Shown here: in pieces, positions 24,014 to 38,799 of the stretch
Layout of the letters: every line of letters starts with the position of its first letter
How positions within the stretch are numbered: position 1 is the stretch's first letter
From: Centroberyx gerrardi
Taxonomy: Eukaryota > Chordata > Actinopteri > Beryciformes > Berycidae
NCBI RefSeq assembly: GCF_048128805.1
Contig: NC_136008.1
Coordinates: forward strand, 12,690,572-12,754,571
Direction: 5' to 3'
DNA: 64,000 nt
The notes under the pieces: generated by a model
What the model saw: only the letters and a program-made list of their open reading frames with translations
What the model was told of the DNA's origin: nothing
Databases searched by the model: none
Made by a program: the position numbers and the translations under genes

Positions 24014-26480
24014 CTAGTAGTATAAATTAGGCCTAGATAAGGGTCAAGTTTTATGACTGATATTGGGTGATAGGCAGCTTAATTACACAGCATTTATAGT
24101 GTTTTGGAAAAAGAGGATGAGTGGGGGTCATGTGCACATCACATTCCTGTAGAGCCTTGCAATGATTTCCTGTGGTTAACAGCTTCCTTCAAACAAGCTG
24201 TGAAGTCATTAATACTGGTGGACAAGAATAGCCTTATATGTGTAAGGAATAAGGAATGCACCCAAGGCATGAACCTTGGTTTCAATTTTACATTATTCTG
24301 TGTTTCCCCAAAGAGCAAGAGGAGGAAATGAGCTGCTGGGAGGGAGCGGAAGGGGGCGGGTCCAGACCACAGCGGCACCAATCAGAGAGCGAGCTGGACA
24401 GAGACTTCCTGTGTGATGATGCAAAATTGGAGGGATTTCCAGGTCCAAAGTTCAGGTCGCTGAGGCACTTGAGACAGGTGATCTTTGGGTACTTTTTGAG
24501 CTTGTCATTATGTTAATTGTGAAAAATTGCATGAATGACGTAGGTTTAAGGAGAGGGCAGAACCATACAAGTTAAAAGATAGAGAAAGAAGCTTAAAAAT
24601 GCTCAACCACAGTGTTTCCCCAATCACTGAATAGGTGGACCATCACATACACATTTGTGGAAAGAATCATATTTTTATTACGTTAATTTGATACGTTCTG
24701 TGAGAGGTTAATTCACATTATTTATGTCGTATCAAACACTAGGCTATTTTGCTTTCACTATAGTCAGCTCACTGCTTCATAATTCCCACTCAGCCTTTTA
24801 ACCTCACACATATCTATGAGCTGTCTTATAATACAGATTTGGTCCACAGATCCTCGGGGCTGCTGAGTTCCGTCAGCTAGCGTGGCACGTGCTCATGGGA
24901 AATCAGGTCATATGGAGAGGCGCAGACCCCGGGCTCATCCAATCAGCTTTTACAATGCTCAAGGTACTCTGCGCTGCTGCTGCTGCTGCTGCTGCTGCAT
25001 CCCTTGTTGCTCATTAGGAGAAATGGTCTAACTGTGATGTGGTTGAATATTGTCTAAGACAGGGGTTAAGTGTGGACACCTGTGAGGGTCCTCATCAGCT
25101 GAGCCACATTGTAATAAATGTGTCATCAGTTGAATTCAACTTAATAGAACACGCTTGTACCTGTTACAGCCATCTAACATTAACCACTAACACTTATTGG
25201 GCTTATTTCTGCTTATGCCAGTATTTATCTTTTTTTGACTTATTTACTGAGATATATTCATCTGTATGCTAAGAAACCGTATTTATAATCTGAATCTGTG
25301 GTTGTCCTGTATATCCCATCAGTCCTTGCTCCCAGTGGGCTGTGTGCGGTCCGTGCCATACAGCGCCCAGTATGAGGAGGCCTACAAATGCAACTTCCTG
25401 GGTCTCAGCCCCGATGTGCCCATCCCAGCCCACGTCAGCTCCTCAGGTACAGGAGGCTCTTCAGACTCACACTGTAGTGACCCGTAGATCCCAGTATGAA
25501 CCTCTCAGACGCTGCTGAGCCCACAGGTCATGTATGACTGTGTTGATTTTAACTTTGTATTTTTTTCTTATCTTTTTTTTTCCTGTAGAGTTTTCAGTGT
25601 TGGTAGACGTCGGCACAGAGAGAAGCTGTCAGTTCTCGGCTGTAGGTGAAGATGACATCTCCTCGGTTTATCAGTTCACCATCAGCAGTGCGAACACACA
25701 GCCCACAGATAAGGGTGAGCATACATACTGGGGCGAATAGTCACCGTCTTAAAGTCTGCTCCTCCTCTGAATGTCTGAAAGCATACAGCACTTTCCCTCA
25801 TTGATATACCTTAAAAAAATCAAAATAAAGTTATTATAAAGAAGTTGATTGCTTTTGGAAGAGGCAACAGCGTCAACTGATTAACTGACTGAATCTCCGT
25901 CATCTTTCCCCAGGTCCCACGTTGCTGAATAAGCTTGAGGTGGCTTTATCGAATGAGAACCTGTCTGTAGATGTGGTGTCTCACTGCCTGTTGTGTCTGA
26001 AGGAGGAGTGGATGAAGTGAGTAAGACTTCTACATTCATTCATCACACAGACACCTGTTGACTGCTGGGGTTCGACTAAGATTTTCCGTTAACACATAAT
26101 CATGGATACTATAATAAAACAAAAGTTATATGAAATAACTTACATTTTTGAATGTACTAAAAAAAATATATAGATTTCATTCTGCATCTACTTTCCTACC
26201 TGCCTTTGCTCACCCTTCCTTCCCTTTTTGGCTTCTACCCCTTCCTATCTGTTCTATCCCGCCATCTTCCAGTAAAGTCAAAGTGCTGTTCAAGTTCTCC
26301 AAGGTGGACGGGCGAGGGAGGGAGGACACCCAGAAGGTGCTGGCCCTCCTGGGCGCCACGGGGCCAGGGGAGGAGGACAACGTCCGGCTGCTCAAGTTCT
26401 GGATGACCGGGCTCAGCAAAACCTATAAGAGTCATCTGATGACGGCCGTCAGAGGAGGGGAGAGGAGCCCCAGCCAGTGA
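19818..26480 (+). CDS. flcn: Folliculin (FLCN)
   Basis: Folliculin is the lysosomal GTPase-activating protein for RagC/D that works with FNIP1/2 and controls TFEB/TFE3 and AMPK/mTORC1 signalling. Coding exons: 19818-20027, 20233-20379, 20538-20759, 22297-22463, 22602-22693, 24314-24477, 24850-24963, 25323-25446, 25589-25714, 25914-26016 and 26273-26480. All phases agree and give 558 residues (human 579). The start [20 protein letters not shown] is nearly identical to human. The longin domain includes [19 protein letters not shown] and SLAR151, which matches the catalytic arginine finger R164 of human FLCN. The C-terminal DENN part includes [19 protein letters not shown]. The acidic linker (exons 2 and 6) is the least conserved part. 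A 5' untranslated exon ends at 19630. Intron 3-4 (20760-22296) is largely LINE sequence. Confidence 0.97.
20795..21485 (-). mobile_element. Degraded non-LTR retrotransposon (L1-like ORF2 C-terminus)
   Basis: On the minus strand the reading frame, broken by a frameshift near 21300, encodes [20 protein letters not shown], then a zinc-knuckle-like [20 protein letters not shown] and [15 protein letters not shown]. This is the usual C-terminal end of L1-type ORF2 proteins in fish. The 3' tail near 20800-20870 reads GTATGACACTATAATAAAA in the element's sense. It is inserted in a flcn intron, antisense to the gene, and is not functional. Confidence 0.75.
21725..22255 (+). mobile_element. Degraded LINE 3' end (Rex1/L2-type)
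   Basis: The open frame contains [20 protein letters not shown] followed by [20 protein letters not shown], the well-known ORF2 C-terminal region of fish Rex1/L2-like LINEs. The frame is interrupted at 21947. The tail ends GCGCTATAAAAATAAAGACC. It lies in the same flcn intron as the L1-like fragment, in the opposite orientation. Confidence 0.75.
23404..23617. mobile_element. Tc1-like MITE with TA target duplication
   Basis: A 214-bp element is bounded by inverted repeats of about 27 bases: CAGTACTGTGCAAAAGTTTT on the left and, read inward on the other strand, CGGTACTGTGTAAAAGTCTT on the right. TA dinucleotides flank it at 23402-23403 and 23618-23619, the Tc1/mariner target duplication. No transposase is encoded. 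It lies in a flcn intron. Confidence 0.85.
23960..24030. repeat. Trinucleotide (AGT)n repeat
   Basis: An interrupted AGT/AGA array (TAGTAGTAGTAG...) in a flcn intron. Nothing else is visible in the surrounding intron except the MITE upstream. Confidence 0.9.
24973..24999 (+). repeat. (GCT)n repeat beside a flcn splice donor
   Basis: About nine GCT units start ten bases after the end of the flcn exon 24850-24963. In the pre-mRNA they read as CUG repeats close to the 5' splice site. Confidence 0.9.
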
Positions 26481-28400
26481 CAGGGAGGCATTGACAGGAA
26501 TTGACAAGAGGGAGAAGGTTGACATTGAGGAAAGAAAAGTGAGAGCAAAGATATCGTCACCTTTGTTAATTCTGTGGGATTTGGTGGAGCAAAAGGGAAG
26601 AAGATGAGTGTGAATGACATAAATGCTTTGGCTCATTCATGATTCTCTCCCTGAGAAATCCATGACACATTCAGTTTTGTATAATGTATGAGCATTTTTA
26701 TTTGTCAGGGAATTCTTGTAAAAGACGTTTTCACACTAACATGGAAAATCTAAGTTATTACAAAATGATTGGCTGATTGTTAACTTGTGTACAGATGTTT
26801 TTAAACTAAATAAATCAATTTGTATGGTCGGTCTAGCATCCTCTTGTATTCCATAATTGGCTCCATCTTGTGGCGAACTGAAAGAACAAAGAGGGATGAA
26901 AGTGAAGTGGGGGAGAGCAGCACTGCTCTCTCTGCCAGCTCCCACTCACATGCTTTTTTACAATGAGTGGCTGTCAGCCAAGAAACCTCAAGTGGTGTAA
27001 GACAACACTTTAAGGTTTTCTGGTGTCCTGAAGTGCACAAAATGGTTGCATAACAAGGCCTCTCCAGTACTGCCGGACTCAGCGGGGATTCGCTTCTTAA
27101 CGAGCCAGCCACACATTGCTACACTAAAAAGCTGCATTTTTTTGTTTTGTTTTCATAGTCATTTGAGCCTGTCGCTTTGCTGAAGTTTGCAGACTTCAGT
27201 CAATAAAATTCACGGACATACTGCTTTGTTTAAATTGGAGACCTACATTTTTTTATTTTTTACCCCGGCTGCATTTATGTAGTGATTGTGTAAAAACATT
27301 GTCATGTAACCTGTATTGGATTTAGTGCAATTCTGTAAATATTATTAAGATTGATTGTAGCTGTCTTATTAAAATGAATCTACTACTGAACAGTAGTGTT
27401 ACCCAGTAGAGTTTTTAACTTTAATTTTGTTTTTCTACTTCTCGCTCAAATCTGGGTTGCGTTATGCAAGTTTCACTAATACAAACTAAAAGAACAAAGA
27501 TAATTTGTTACAGGTCCACAAATTAGTTGCATGTTTACTTGGCCAATATGTAAACCCACCCTGTATTACAAACTCTCAGAGTGATATATGAGACAGGAAG
27601 ACGGCTTGATGATGGGATATTTATACCCTCTGTTAAAATACATAGTATAGGTGAAGAGGTTTCCGGTTGATGATGCCTCAGGGAGAGTTAAGAATGCCTT
27701 GGTACTGATGAGGAACTCTCTAGTTTCCATTTCCCCTCAGAGAGACGGGGCATCTGGAAACGGCACTGCTTCTTTTGGCCTGTTTACAAAGCACATGTTC
27801 AAGAACAAGTCCTGTGTGACTCAAGGAAATAACTGTGTGCTTCCTTCCTTTATTGATCAACTCCTCTTCCGAATTGCACATGGTGACGCAACACAACCTG
27901 ACATGACAGGACAAAACATAGTGGAGAGGATGACAGTTGCTCACCAAGTGAGACATCATCATCAGACCCTCCACCCCACTGGATCATATTTTCACAGTAA
28001 TTACTAAAGATAACTCGCAGTCAGTGAATGACTTGCAGGTTTTGTCATGCAGTGTTACAATTTAATTTGTCTTTTTTTTTTTAAAGATAATTCTTGATTT
28101 ATGAAAATCCCTTGTCATGTGATGATTAGTCAGGACGGGTATTGCATACTGGCTCTGGAGGGAAAAGGCAAGTGGATCCACAAGCACAGAGGTGTGGGGG
28201 AGAGTAGAAATGAAAAACATACGCTCCAACTGCATGACTAAGCCTCCTCGGGCCTGGTTTGGAGGGGGAGGATGGGGGTAGGGGGTGGGGGTCAGGGAAT
28301 GAGAGGGAGCAGGGGGAGGGGGCTGGGTCAGTCAATAGTGAGGTAAAACGTGTGGTAGTGGGAGGGGCTGAGACTTAAAGGGAGCAGACAGCAATCCAGT
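26481..28400. other. flcn 3' UTR, poly(A) signal and spacer
   Basis: After the flcn TGA a consensus AATAAA lies at 26809-26814, giving a 3' UTR of roughly 350 bases. A second AATAAA occurs near 27200. From about 26840 to 28400 no gene was recognised. An open frame of 118 codons at 27651-28007 has no splice context and no family resemblance, and is probably chance. Confidence 0.6.
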
Positions 28401-28952
28401 GTTAATAGCAAGCACTTTCACTTTGAGCCCAGCCTCTGTCTGAGTAAGGATACACAGAGTGCCCAGAGGGAGGGAGAGGGAAGAGCAGGCCTGTGTCTCT
28501 CTCGCTCTATCCATTAACCAGTTTCGAGGGAGAAAGGAGTGATTCAAATTAGGCAGGGCAGGAAAATTCTGGGTCAACAGGAACAGAGAAAGGGAAAAAG
28601 AAAGAGATATATTTTGTTAAAAAAAAAAGCTGCGGCAGGGAGAGACTGCAGCCAGTCAGGCTTAAGTGGGAAAATCCAAAGTGAGAGCAGCATTGCGTGT
28701 CAGGATAAAGGGGGTTGTATTTGGAAAGTACCAAAGGAACACAAAAGGAAGAATTTTGAAAGAGATGTCAACAAGAAGACTGGAGACTGAGCAGTGAAGG
28801 AAAAGACAGCAACGCTCTCTGTGTCAAAGACCTCAAGAAACCACAGAAGAGGAAACTTTGCCTTTCACAGACTGATACTGAAAACCTCTCTGCAGAGTGA
28901 CTGCTCTCAACAAGAGAAATGGAGAAATGTCCATTCTTAGAAAGATAAAAGG
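28400..28952 (+). promoter_or_regulatory. Putative promoter and 5' UTR of the helical cytokine gene
   Basis: The stretch precedes the cytokine start codon. It contains ACTTTCACTTT at 28414-28424, a close match to the PRDM1/IRF element. Two upstream ATGs lie shortly before the main start: 28919, a nine-codon frame ending at 28948, and 28927, a frame running into exon 1. The transcription start is not determinable. The G-rich segment at 28256-28325 lies further upstream. Confidence 0.4.
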
Positions 28953-31363
28953 ATGTCACTGCCAGGTGAGAAACATTAACTTTGTGCATATTAAGACATT
29001 TTTGACAAACTTTGTTTTGCAAATCTATGGAAAAATAATTGAATAACGGAACTGATTATTAGATTGTCCAGTTTAATAATCAGTAAATTAAACACATTTT
29101 TTTTGACAAGCTTGTCTTGTTAACATTGAATTTCCAGTGCGTTAACATTCATTATATTGGAGTTGGGTCAGCAACAGGCTCTGTTTATATAGTTCCTGCA
29201 CAAATAGCTAATTGAAGCAGGAAATGAGGTGATGTTTCTTAGTATGTATGCCTTTTGAACGTACCGTGCAAACCACAGAAAGTTTCCACCAATTAATCTG
29301 AATCTCTCTCCACCTCTTTCTCCTCCCCCTTCCTTTCTCTCACTGTCTCCCAAACAGTTTTGCTGTTGCTATCATTCTTGACTGTCCAATGTGGTGGATG
29401 TGACTTTGACTGGGAAGGTGTCAAAAACATTAAAACAACTATCGACTCTAACCCAACTGGATTTGTAAGTTTAACACTGATTTTACTTGGCCCTCTTCCC
29501 ACCTTGACTGACTGTGTGTACAGAGTCAATCATTCATTGTTTCTAAAGTGTAGAGGATCCTGTGTGTAAGAGTAAGAGTGTTATCATGTTGTCACCCAAA
29601 GAGTTAAGTTACCTTCTATCCTTTAAAAAGTATCATCACTTTTATTGATTGTGCAATCAATGATTTTGTAAGTGGTGGTCAAAGGGTGGAGGTGTAGTTT
29701 TCAAACAAAACTCTTCATATCTTTAAGCATCTTTGAGTATCTAGAAAAATGTATTATTAAGGAGATTTAATTGACCAAATGAACAAAGTTTCATACCTTG
29801 ACCCTTACAGTCAAACATTACTGTTCACCATTCACATGCCCAGTAACACAAGGTCAAGGGGATCAAACAGTGTACTATTGTTTCACCTTTGTAGTTAAAT
29901 TGCTCCTTAATTCCTTCATAATTTACCAGTCATGCATTGTTCTTTTCAAACTCACAGTGTAATTTACCTATTTCTTCATCTATCAGTTTATTCACATCTT
30001 TGTCTCTGTTTTTTCCTTCTAGCGGACAGTATTTCCTAAAGATTACTATGTTGTGCACCACTACAAACAAGGCATGCTGTGTGACACTGATCCGGTGAGT
30101 TGTTGCATCATTTACAAAGGAAAAATAAGGATTATATATACATACAATAAATGGGTCATAAATCTTAAGTCTTACAGTATTTTTCCACATCAAACTTGTC
30201 CTGTGAGACATTTTAGTGTTTTTTAACAGGATGGCCATTAGCTTTCACCTAATCTTCATGGAGTTTTTAAATACCAGATGATCAAGGCTCCGTGTGAGCC
30301 CTTGCTCTGTGTACCCACAGTTAATCTCATCGATCTGAGATTATGTTCTCTTTTCTGAAAACATATCTTCCTTCCAAGTTGTCTTGGGTTTCATCTGTCA
30401 GTGGTTGAGTGATGTGATCCTTGTCATGATTTGTCAGAGGTGTTGTGCATGATAAAGTGTTGCTTCTTGCTACTTTTATTACAACTTTTTTGCTTTGACA
30501 ACAGATACTGAAGTATTTAATGCCAATAAAGCTCATTAGAATATTATTTTGAATTTTGATTTGGTTCTTTCTTTCCCTCCAGTGTTGTGTGTTTCCCGCT
30601 GCAGTTGTCCTCTTGGATTCCTGGCATGTGCTTCTCAGAAACCTGTACAACGAACACTTAAATCAGTCCTTCATCTTCGATCTAAAGCAAACACTGGATA
30701 AAATTATAAAGAGGAACAAACATACAGAGGTATGAATTTAAAAAAAAACATGTTGTTTAATAGACAAGGTAACCAATGGCCAGAACTATCTCACATTGCT
30801 TGTCATGTGATTGTTTACTGCATTCATGACCCTGTTGGAATCATTATTCAATTTATTATGTGAACTTAAGTAAAGTACATTCATCTGGGACATGTATTTG
30901 TTTTCCTGTAGACAGATCTTATGACCTGAAACCTCTCTCTTACTGTCTAGTGCAACTCCATACAGACTGTTTACTCTAACTTCTCTTCTCTCCTCCTTTC
31001 TCACAGAGGTTCCAGGAGGAGACGGATCTCTCCAGCCTCCCATCAATCCTGTCCTCTCCAGAGGATCTGCTCAGTTTCACCTCAGAGATTTTCTCTAGGT
31101 GGCTAAAGGTTGGGTGCTCACCCTCGATTGAAACATGCTCCCTCCCCACTCTGCCCCCCTCCTCTGCTGAGAGGGAAGAGCTCGCCCCGTCCAGAGCCAG
31201 ACTCTTGACCACCCGGTCTGTCAGCGGGTCGGAGGAAGGACAGAGGGAGAACATGTTGGACATTACACAACCGCCGGTCAACGGTGGTCCGCTATCCTTA
31301 TCCTTTCCTGCTTCCGTCTGGAGCACTCTGCTATTTAGACTTTATTGGTGGTTGTTGCCATAG
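28953..31363 (+). CDS. SCF/FLT3-ligand-type four-helix cytokine, membrane-tethered or secreted
   Basis: Five exons: 28953-28965, 29358-29464, 30023-30094, 30583-30729 and 31007-31363. Phases join exactly and give 231 residues. Exon 1 codes only MSLP plus one base; exon 2 completes a clear signal peptide (MSLPVLLLLSFLTVQC). Exon 3 carries FPKDYYVVHHYKQGM-LC and exon 4 begins CC, so the 21-residue spacing from PKDY to Cys65 equals that in stem cell factor. The exon break just before the cysteine also matches SCF as I recall it. A segment SSPEDLLSFTSEIFSRWL corresponds to the last SCF helix (TPEEFFRIFNRS...). Candidate disulphide cysteines are C19, C60, C65, C66, C150 and C157, with one N-glycosylation site at N91. 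A Ser/Thr/Pro-rich stalk leads to a hydrophobic C-terminus (about 208-231) ending at the stop codon. A KITLG-like or FLT3LG-like protein is most likely; CSF1 or IL34 fit less well. Confidence 0.72.
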
Positions 31364-31646
31364 TTACTAAAATGGATCTCTTAGATGATGCACACAAAAT
31401 GCAAAAACATTTTCTGGCACTGAATGATTGTTTCTCACATGGTCTTTGTATTGTAATGCCATAAGCTTTGTTAATATGAAGTGACATGCACAGGTTGCAT
31501 TAACTGTCCAAAGGTAGTTAAAATAGTTGAGCTCACTTCACACCAGTGCTCTGTAACAGCTGATATCACACTTATAAACTCATAACCATCCTGTCTAGAG
31601 CAAGCCACGAGCTCCAGCTAGCTATGCTCTTTTATGGGGGTCATCC

Positions 31647-31875
31647 CTATGTTCCCTCAGCCCTATGTTCCCTCAGCCCTATGTGTTTAGGCAAGGAGCT
31701 CGTATGGTTGAGGTTAGGGTTAGGGTTGCTTGAGGTCGAGTGGTTCCAGGGCAGATGAGGTGGTTGGGTTGAGGCATGAGGTCACTGAGGTTAAGGTTAG
31801 AGCAAGCTTGCGGTCAAGGCTGTCAGAAGGTAAGTTGGGATAGGGTTGAGGGAACATAGGGCTGAGGGAACATAG
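31647..31875. mobile_element. Foldback (MITE-like) element with 28-bp perfect inverted arms
   Basis: The left arm 31647-31674 (CTATGTTCCCTCAGCCCTAT...) is an exact reverse complement of the right arm 31848-31875. Each arm is itself a partial tandem of CCTATGTTCCCTCAGC. The interior (about 170 bp) is G/T-rich with TTAGGG-like stretches. No open frame and no clear target duplication was seen. It is probably a non-autonomous DNA element inside or just beyond the cytokine 3' UTR. Confidence 0.7.
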
Positions 31876-33539
31876 ACACGCTCCCCTCTTTATGCTAACA
31901 AGTGTTAAAATGCTGGGCGAGCCTCTGCACATAAGCCATGTCTATTTGATGTGAAATTCATCACTGTTTACAAGGAATGCTTAAATGTCAGATATTTTTG
32001 TCCATATACGTTTACTTTTGTACATAATTGTAAATTAAAGCCATTTAGATACAAACATTGTCAGTTGCTTTTTAACTTGTTTTAGTTGGTGTAAGGGTTA
32101 TCTGGGAAATACTATCCCCAGTGTAGCAACTGTTATTTTGGTTCTTTGCTGTTTGTTCAATAAGAAGACTTTCAGACTCATATTTTGTTCTGCTGAAGTA
32201 GTTAATATTTTATTTGTTTGAGACATTACAGTGATAAGACATGGTTTGTAAGGCAGAGTCAGGGGAAGCAGTTTGTGTAGTAGTCGACATGAGGTCAACT
32301 ATAAATCATCACTGCTAGCTCATTCCGAGTCATTCCAACCGAGCGAATAATTAATTACTATGGTGTAACTCTGATATGTGTATAACAGCCTGTAAGATAA
32401 AGCGCAGATGAAAGAGGAATGCACTTGAACGGGGCTCCAGACCGTCGTGCCTCACGGTGCCTGCTGCTATCACGCTCTTCATGAAAAATAAAGAGCACAC
32501 TTTAGTGTTCATACTTGCCCCTGCATGTACACACCCACGCATGTCATTTGCACCATTATCCTCAATGGGCCCTCTCTGCTGTTTCATAATCCATAAAATA
32601 CTAAGCATATGTATTGTTGAGTTGTTTTCCAAGGAATCTTACATTGTTTTGGCCCCTAGCGATCGACTTTTGGATTTCACCTACTGAGGTTTTACTGGCC
32701 TTTTTTCCAGGGGATTTAGCCTTAATGTAAAATGTCTGTGATTTACAGTAGGTCACATAAGGTAAAGAGGAGATATGGGAGTATAGGTCAAACATGAAAT
32801 ACAGCGTGAATAAAAATGACAAAGAATTACATCATCCTCCCCAGAGAAAACAAGGGAAGGGAACGCAGAAAACAAAAGTTAATCTAAAAACGACTTAAAG
32901 TGTACCATTCTTCTGGGCTGCACATTTGTATGCAAGGTTTTTTTTTTTTTCTTTTTCGTCACAAAACCACAAAGACATGTTGTGCCCGCTGCGTCGTATC
33001 AGACTAATTTGCAGTACCTGTCACTGAAGCACGCTACAACATTCAGGCTGCCCACCAGTCTATACTGTTCATTGCCAGTTCTGAGGCGGGCTGCCAAACT
33101 CCCTGTTCCTCATTACTGGGACAAGGTTTACTGACCCCAGTGTCAGTGCCAGGCCAGGCTCTGTGTGACAAGTCCTTACAATACATTAGGGCACATCAGG
33201 ACCTGCACAAGTATAGAGTCAGTCGTAACTTTGAATGCATGCTTGTGCTCAGTCTGCATGCACCAAAACCAAAAAAAAGCAGTCCTTCATACCATCTAAT
33301 TACTGACACCAGTGAAGAAAATGACTCATGCATCCCCTTAGATTCTGCAATGCCACCCTTCCATGAATATTCAAGTTTAGAAATCATTATTGTTGTGTGG
33401 ATTTCCGAGGCAAATGCTTTCAAATAGAGCCTGATCTTTACTGGCAATGTGGTTGGATGAGCCAGAGGGGCCAGCTGAATTCCCGTAAACGGGGGGGAGC
33501 GAGGGGGACGCGGGGCAGCATGGGAGGGGTGTGGAGGAG

Positions 33540-33594
33540 GTTTTAAACCACGTGCCGAGTATAGCGGAAGTAAGCAAACTCTGCCTCTCTCAAG
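33540..33594 (+). promoter_or_regulatory. grwd1 core promoter motifs
   Basis: A perfect E-box CACGTG (33549-33554) and an ETS-type GCGGAAGT (33564-33571) lie within 50 bases of the start codon, so the 5' UTR must be short. The upstream segment 33485-33540 is G-rich. E-boxes of this type bind MYC/MAX or USF, fitting a ribosome-biogenesis gene; occupancy is inferred. Confidence 0.5.
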
Positions 33595-38280
<4,686 letters not shown>

Positions 38281-38532
38281 TGAGAGAAACGGATGGTTGT
38301 GCCAATGTACATGAGTACATATTTGATGTGTATGTGTAGTAAATCCATATATGTTGCATCATTATGGAGCTTGTATTAATGTACATAAACAACACAGTAG
38401 GTAATTTCTTCTTTTGACATGTAATGGTCAACGTAGGCCCCATGTTGGGTTACAATCTTTCCTAGTGATCTTCCAATCTGTATGGTTTACAGATGATTGA
38501 ACTATTTTATGCATTTGTAATTGCATGCTTAA

Positions 38533-38538
38533 AATAAA
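38533..38538 (+). terminator. grwd1 poly(A) signal AATAAA
   Basis: A consensus AATAAA (in TTAAAATAAAACTATTTTC) about 355 bases after the grwd1 stop codon. It would give a short 3' UTR that includes the TG repeat. Confidence 0.65.
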
Positions 38539-38799
38539 ACTATTTTCAAACCGTAGTTCTGTATTCTTTACTCTCCTTGACTTCATACTACTGTTTTTTA
38601 GGAGAGAATGTAGTCTGCTCGATTTGTATTTTCTTTATTTATAATGTAAGAAAGCAGAGGATTTCTTCATGTCCAGAGGCCAGACCTGGGAATCACATCC
38701 TCGCCTTCACAGATTCACACTGAAGTGTTATTCTGTTCGCCAGCTTTGCGCAAGAGTCTTTTTCAGAAAATGATTAAAGTCAAAGCCAAGCATGGTGAT

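Larger units (their letters stand above)
31364..33594. other. Cytokine 3' UTR and spacer before grwd1
   Basis: Downstream of the cytokine stop lies a 229-bp inverted-repeat element (31647-31875), and then a possible poly(A) signal ATTAAA at 32034-32039. No gene was recognised between about 32050 and 33480. GTTAGGGTTAGGGTTG at 31715-31730 is a short TTAGGG-like stretch within the element, not a telomere. Confidence 0.5.

Noticed and set aside
27651-28007. A 118-codon open frame between flcn and the cytokine
   Set aside because: No family resemblance, no splice sites and no promoter or poly(A) arrangement; within chance expectation.
31715-31732. Interstitial telomere repeat
   Set aside because: Only about two to three TTAGGG-like units, embedded in a G/T-rich foldback element.
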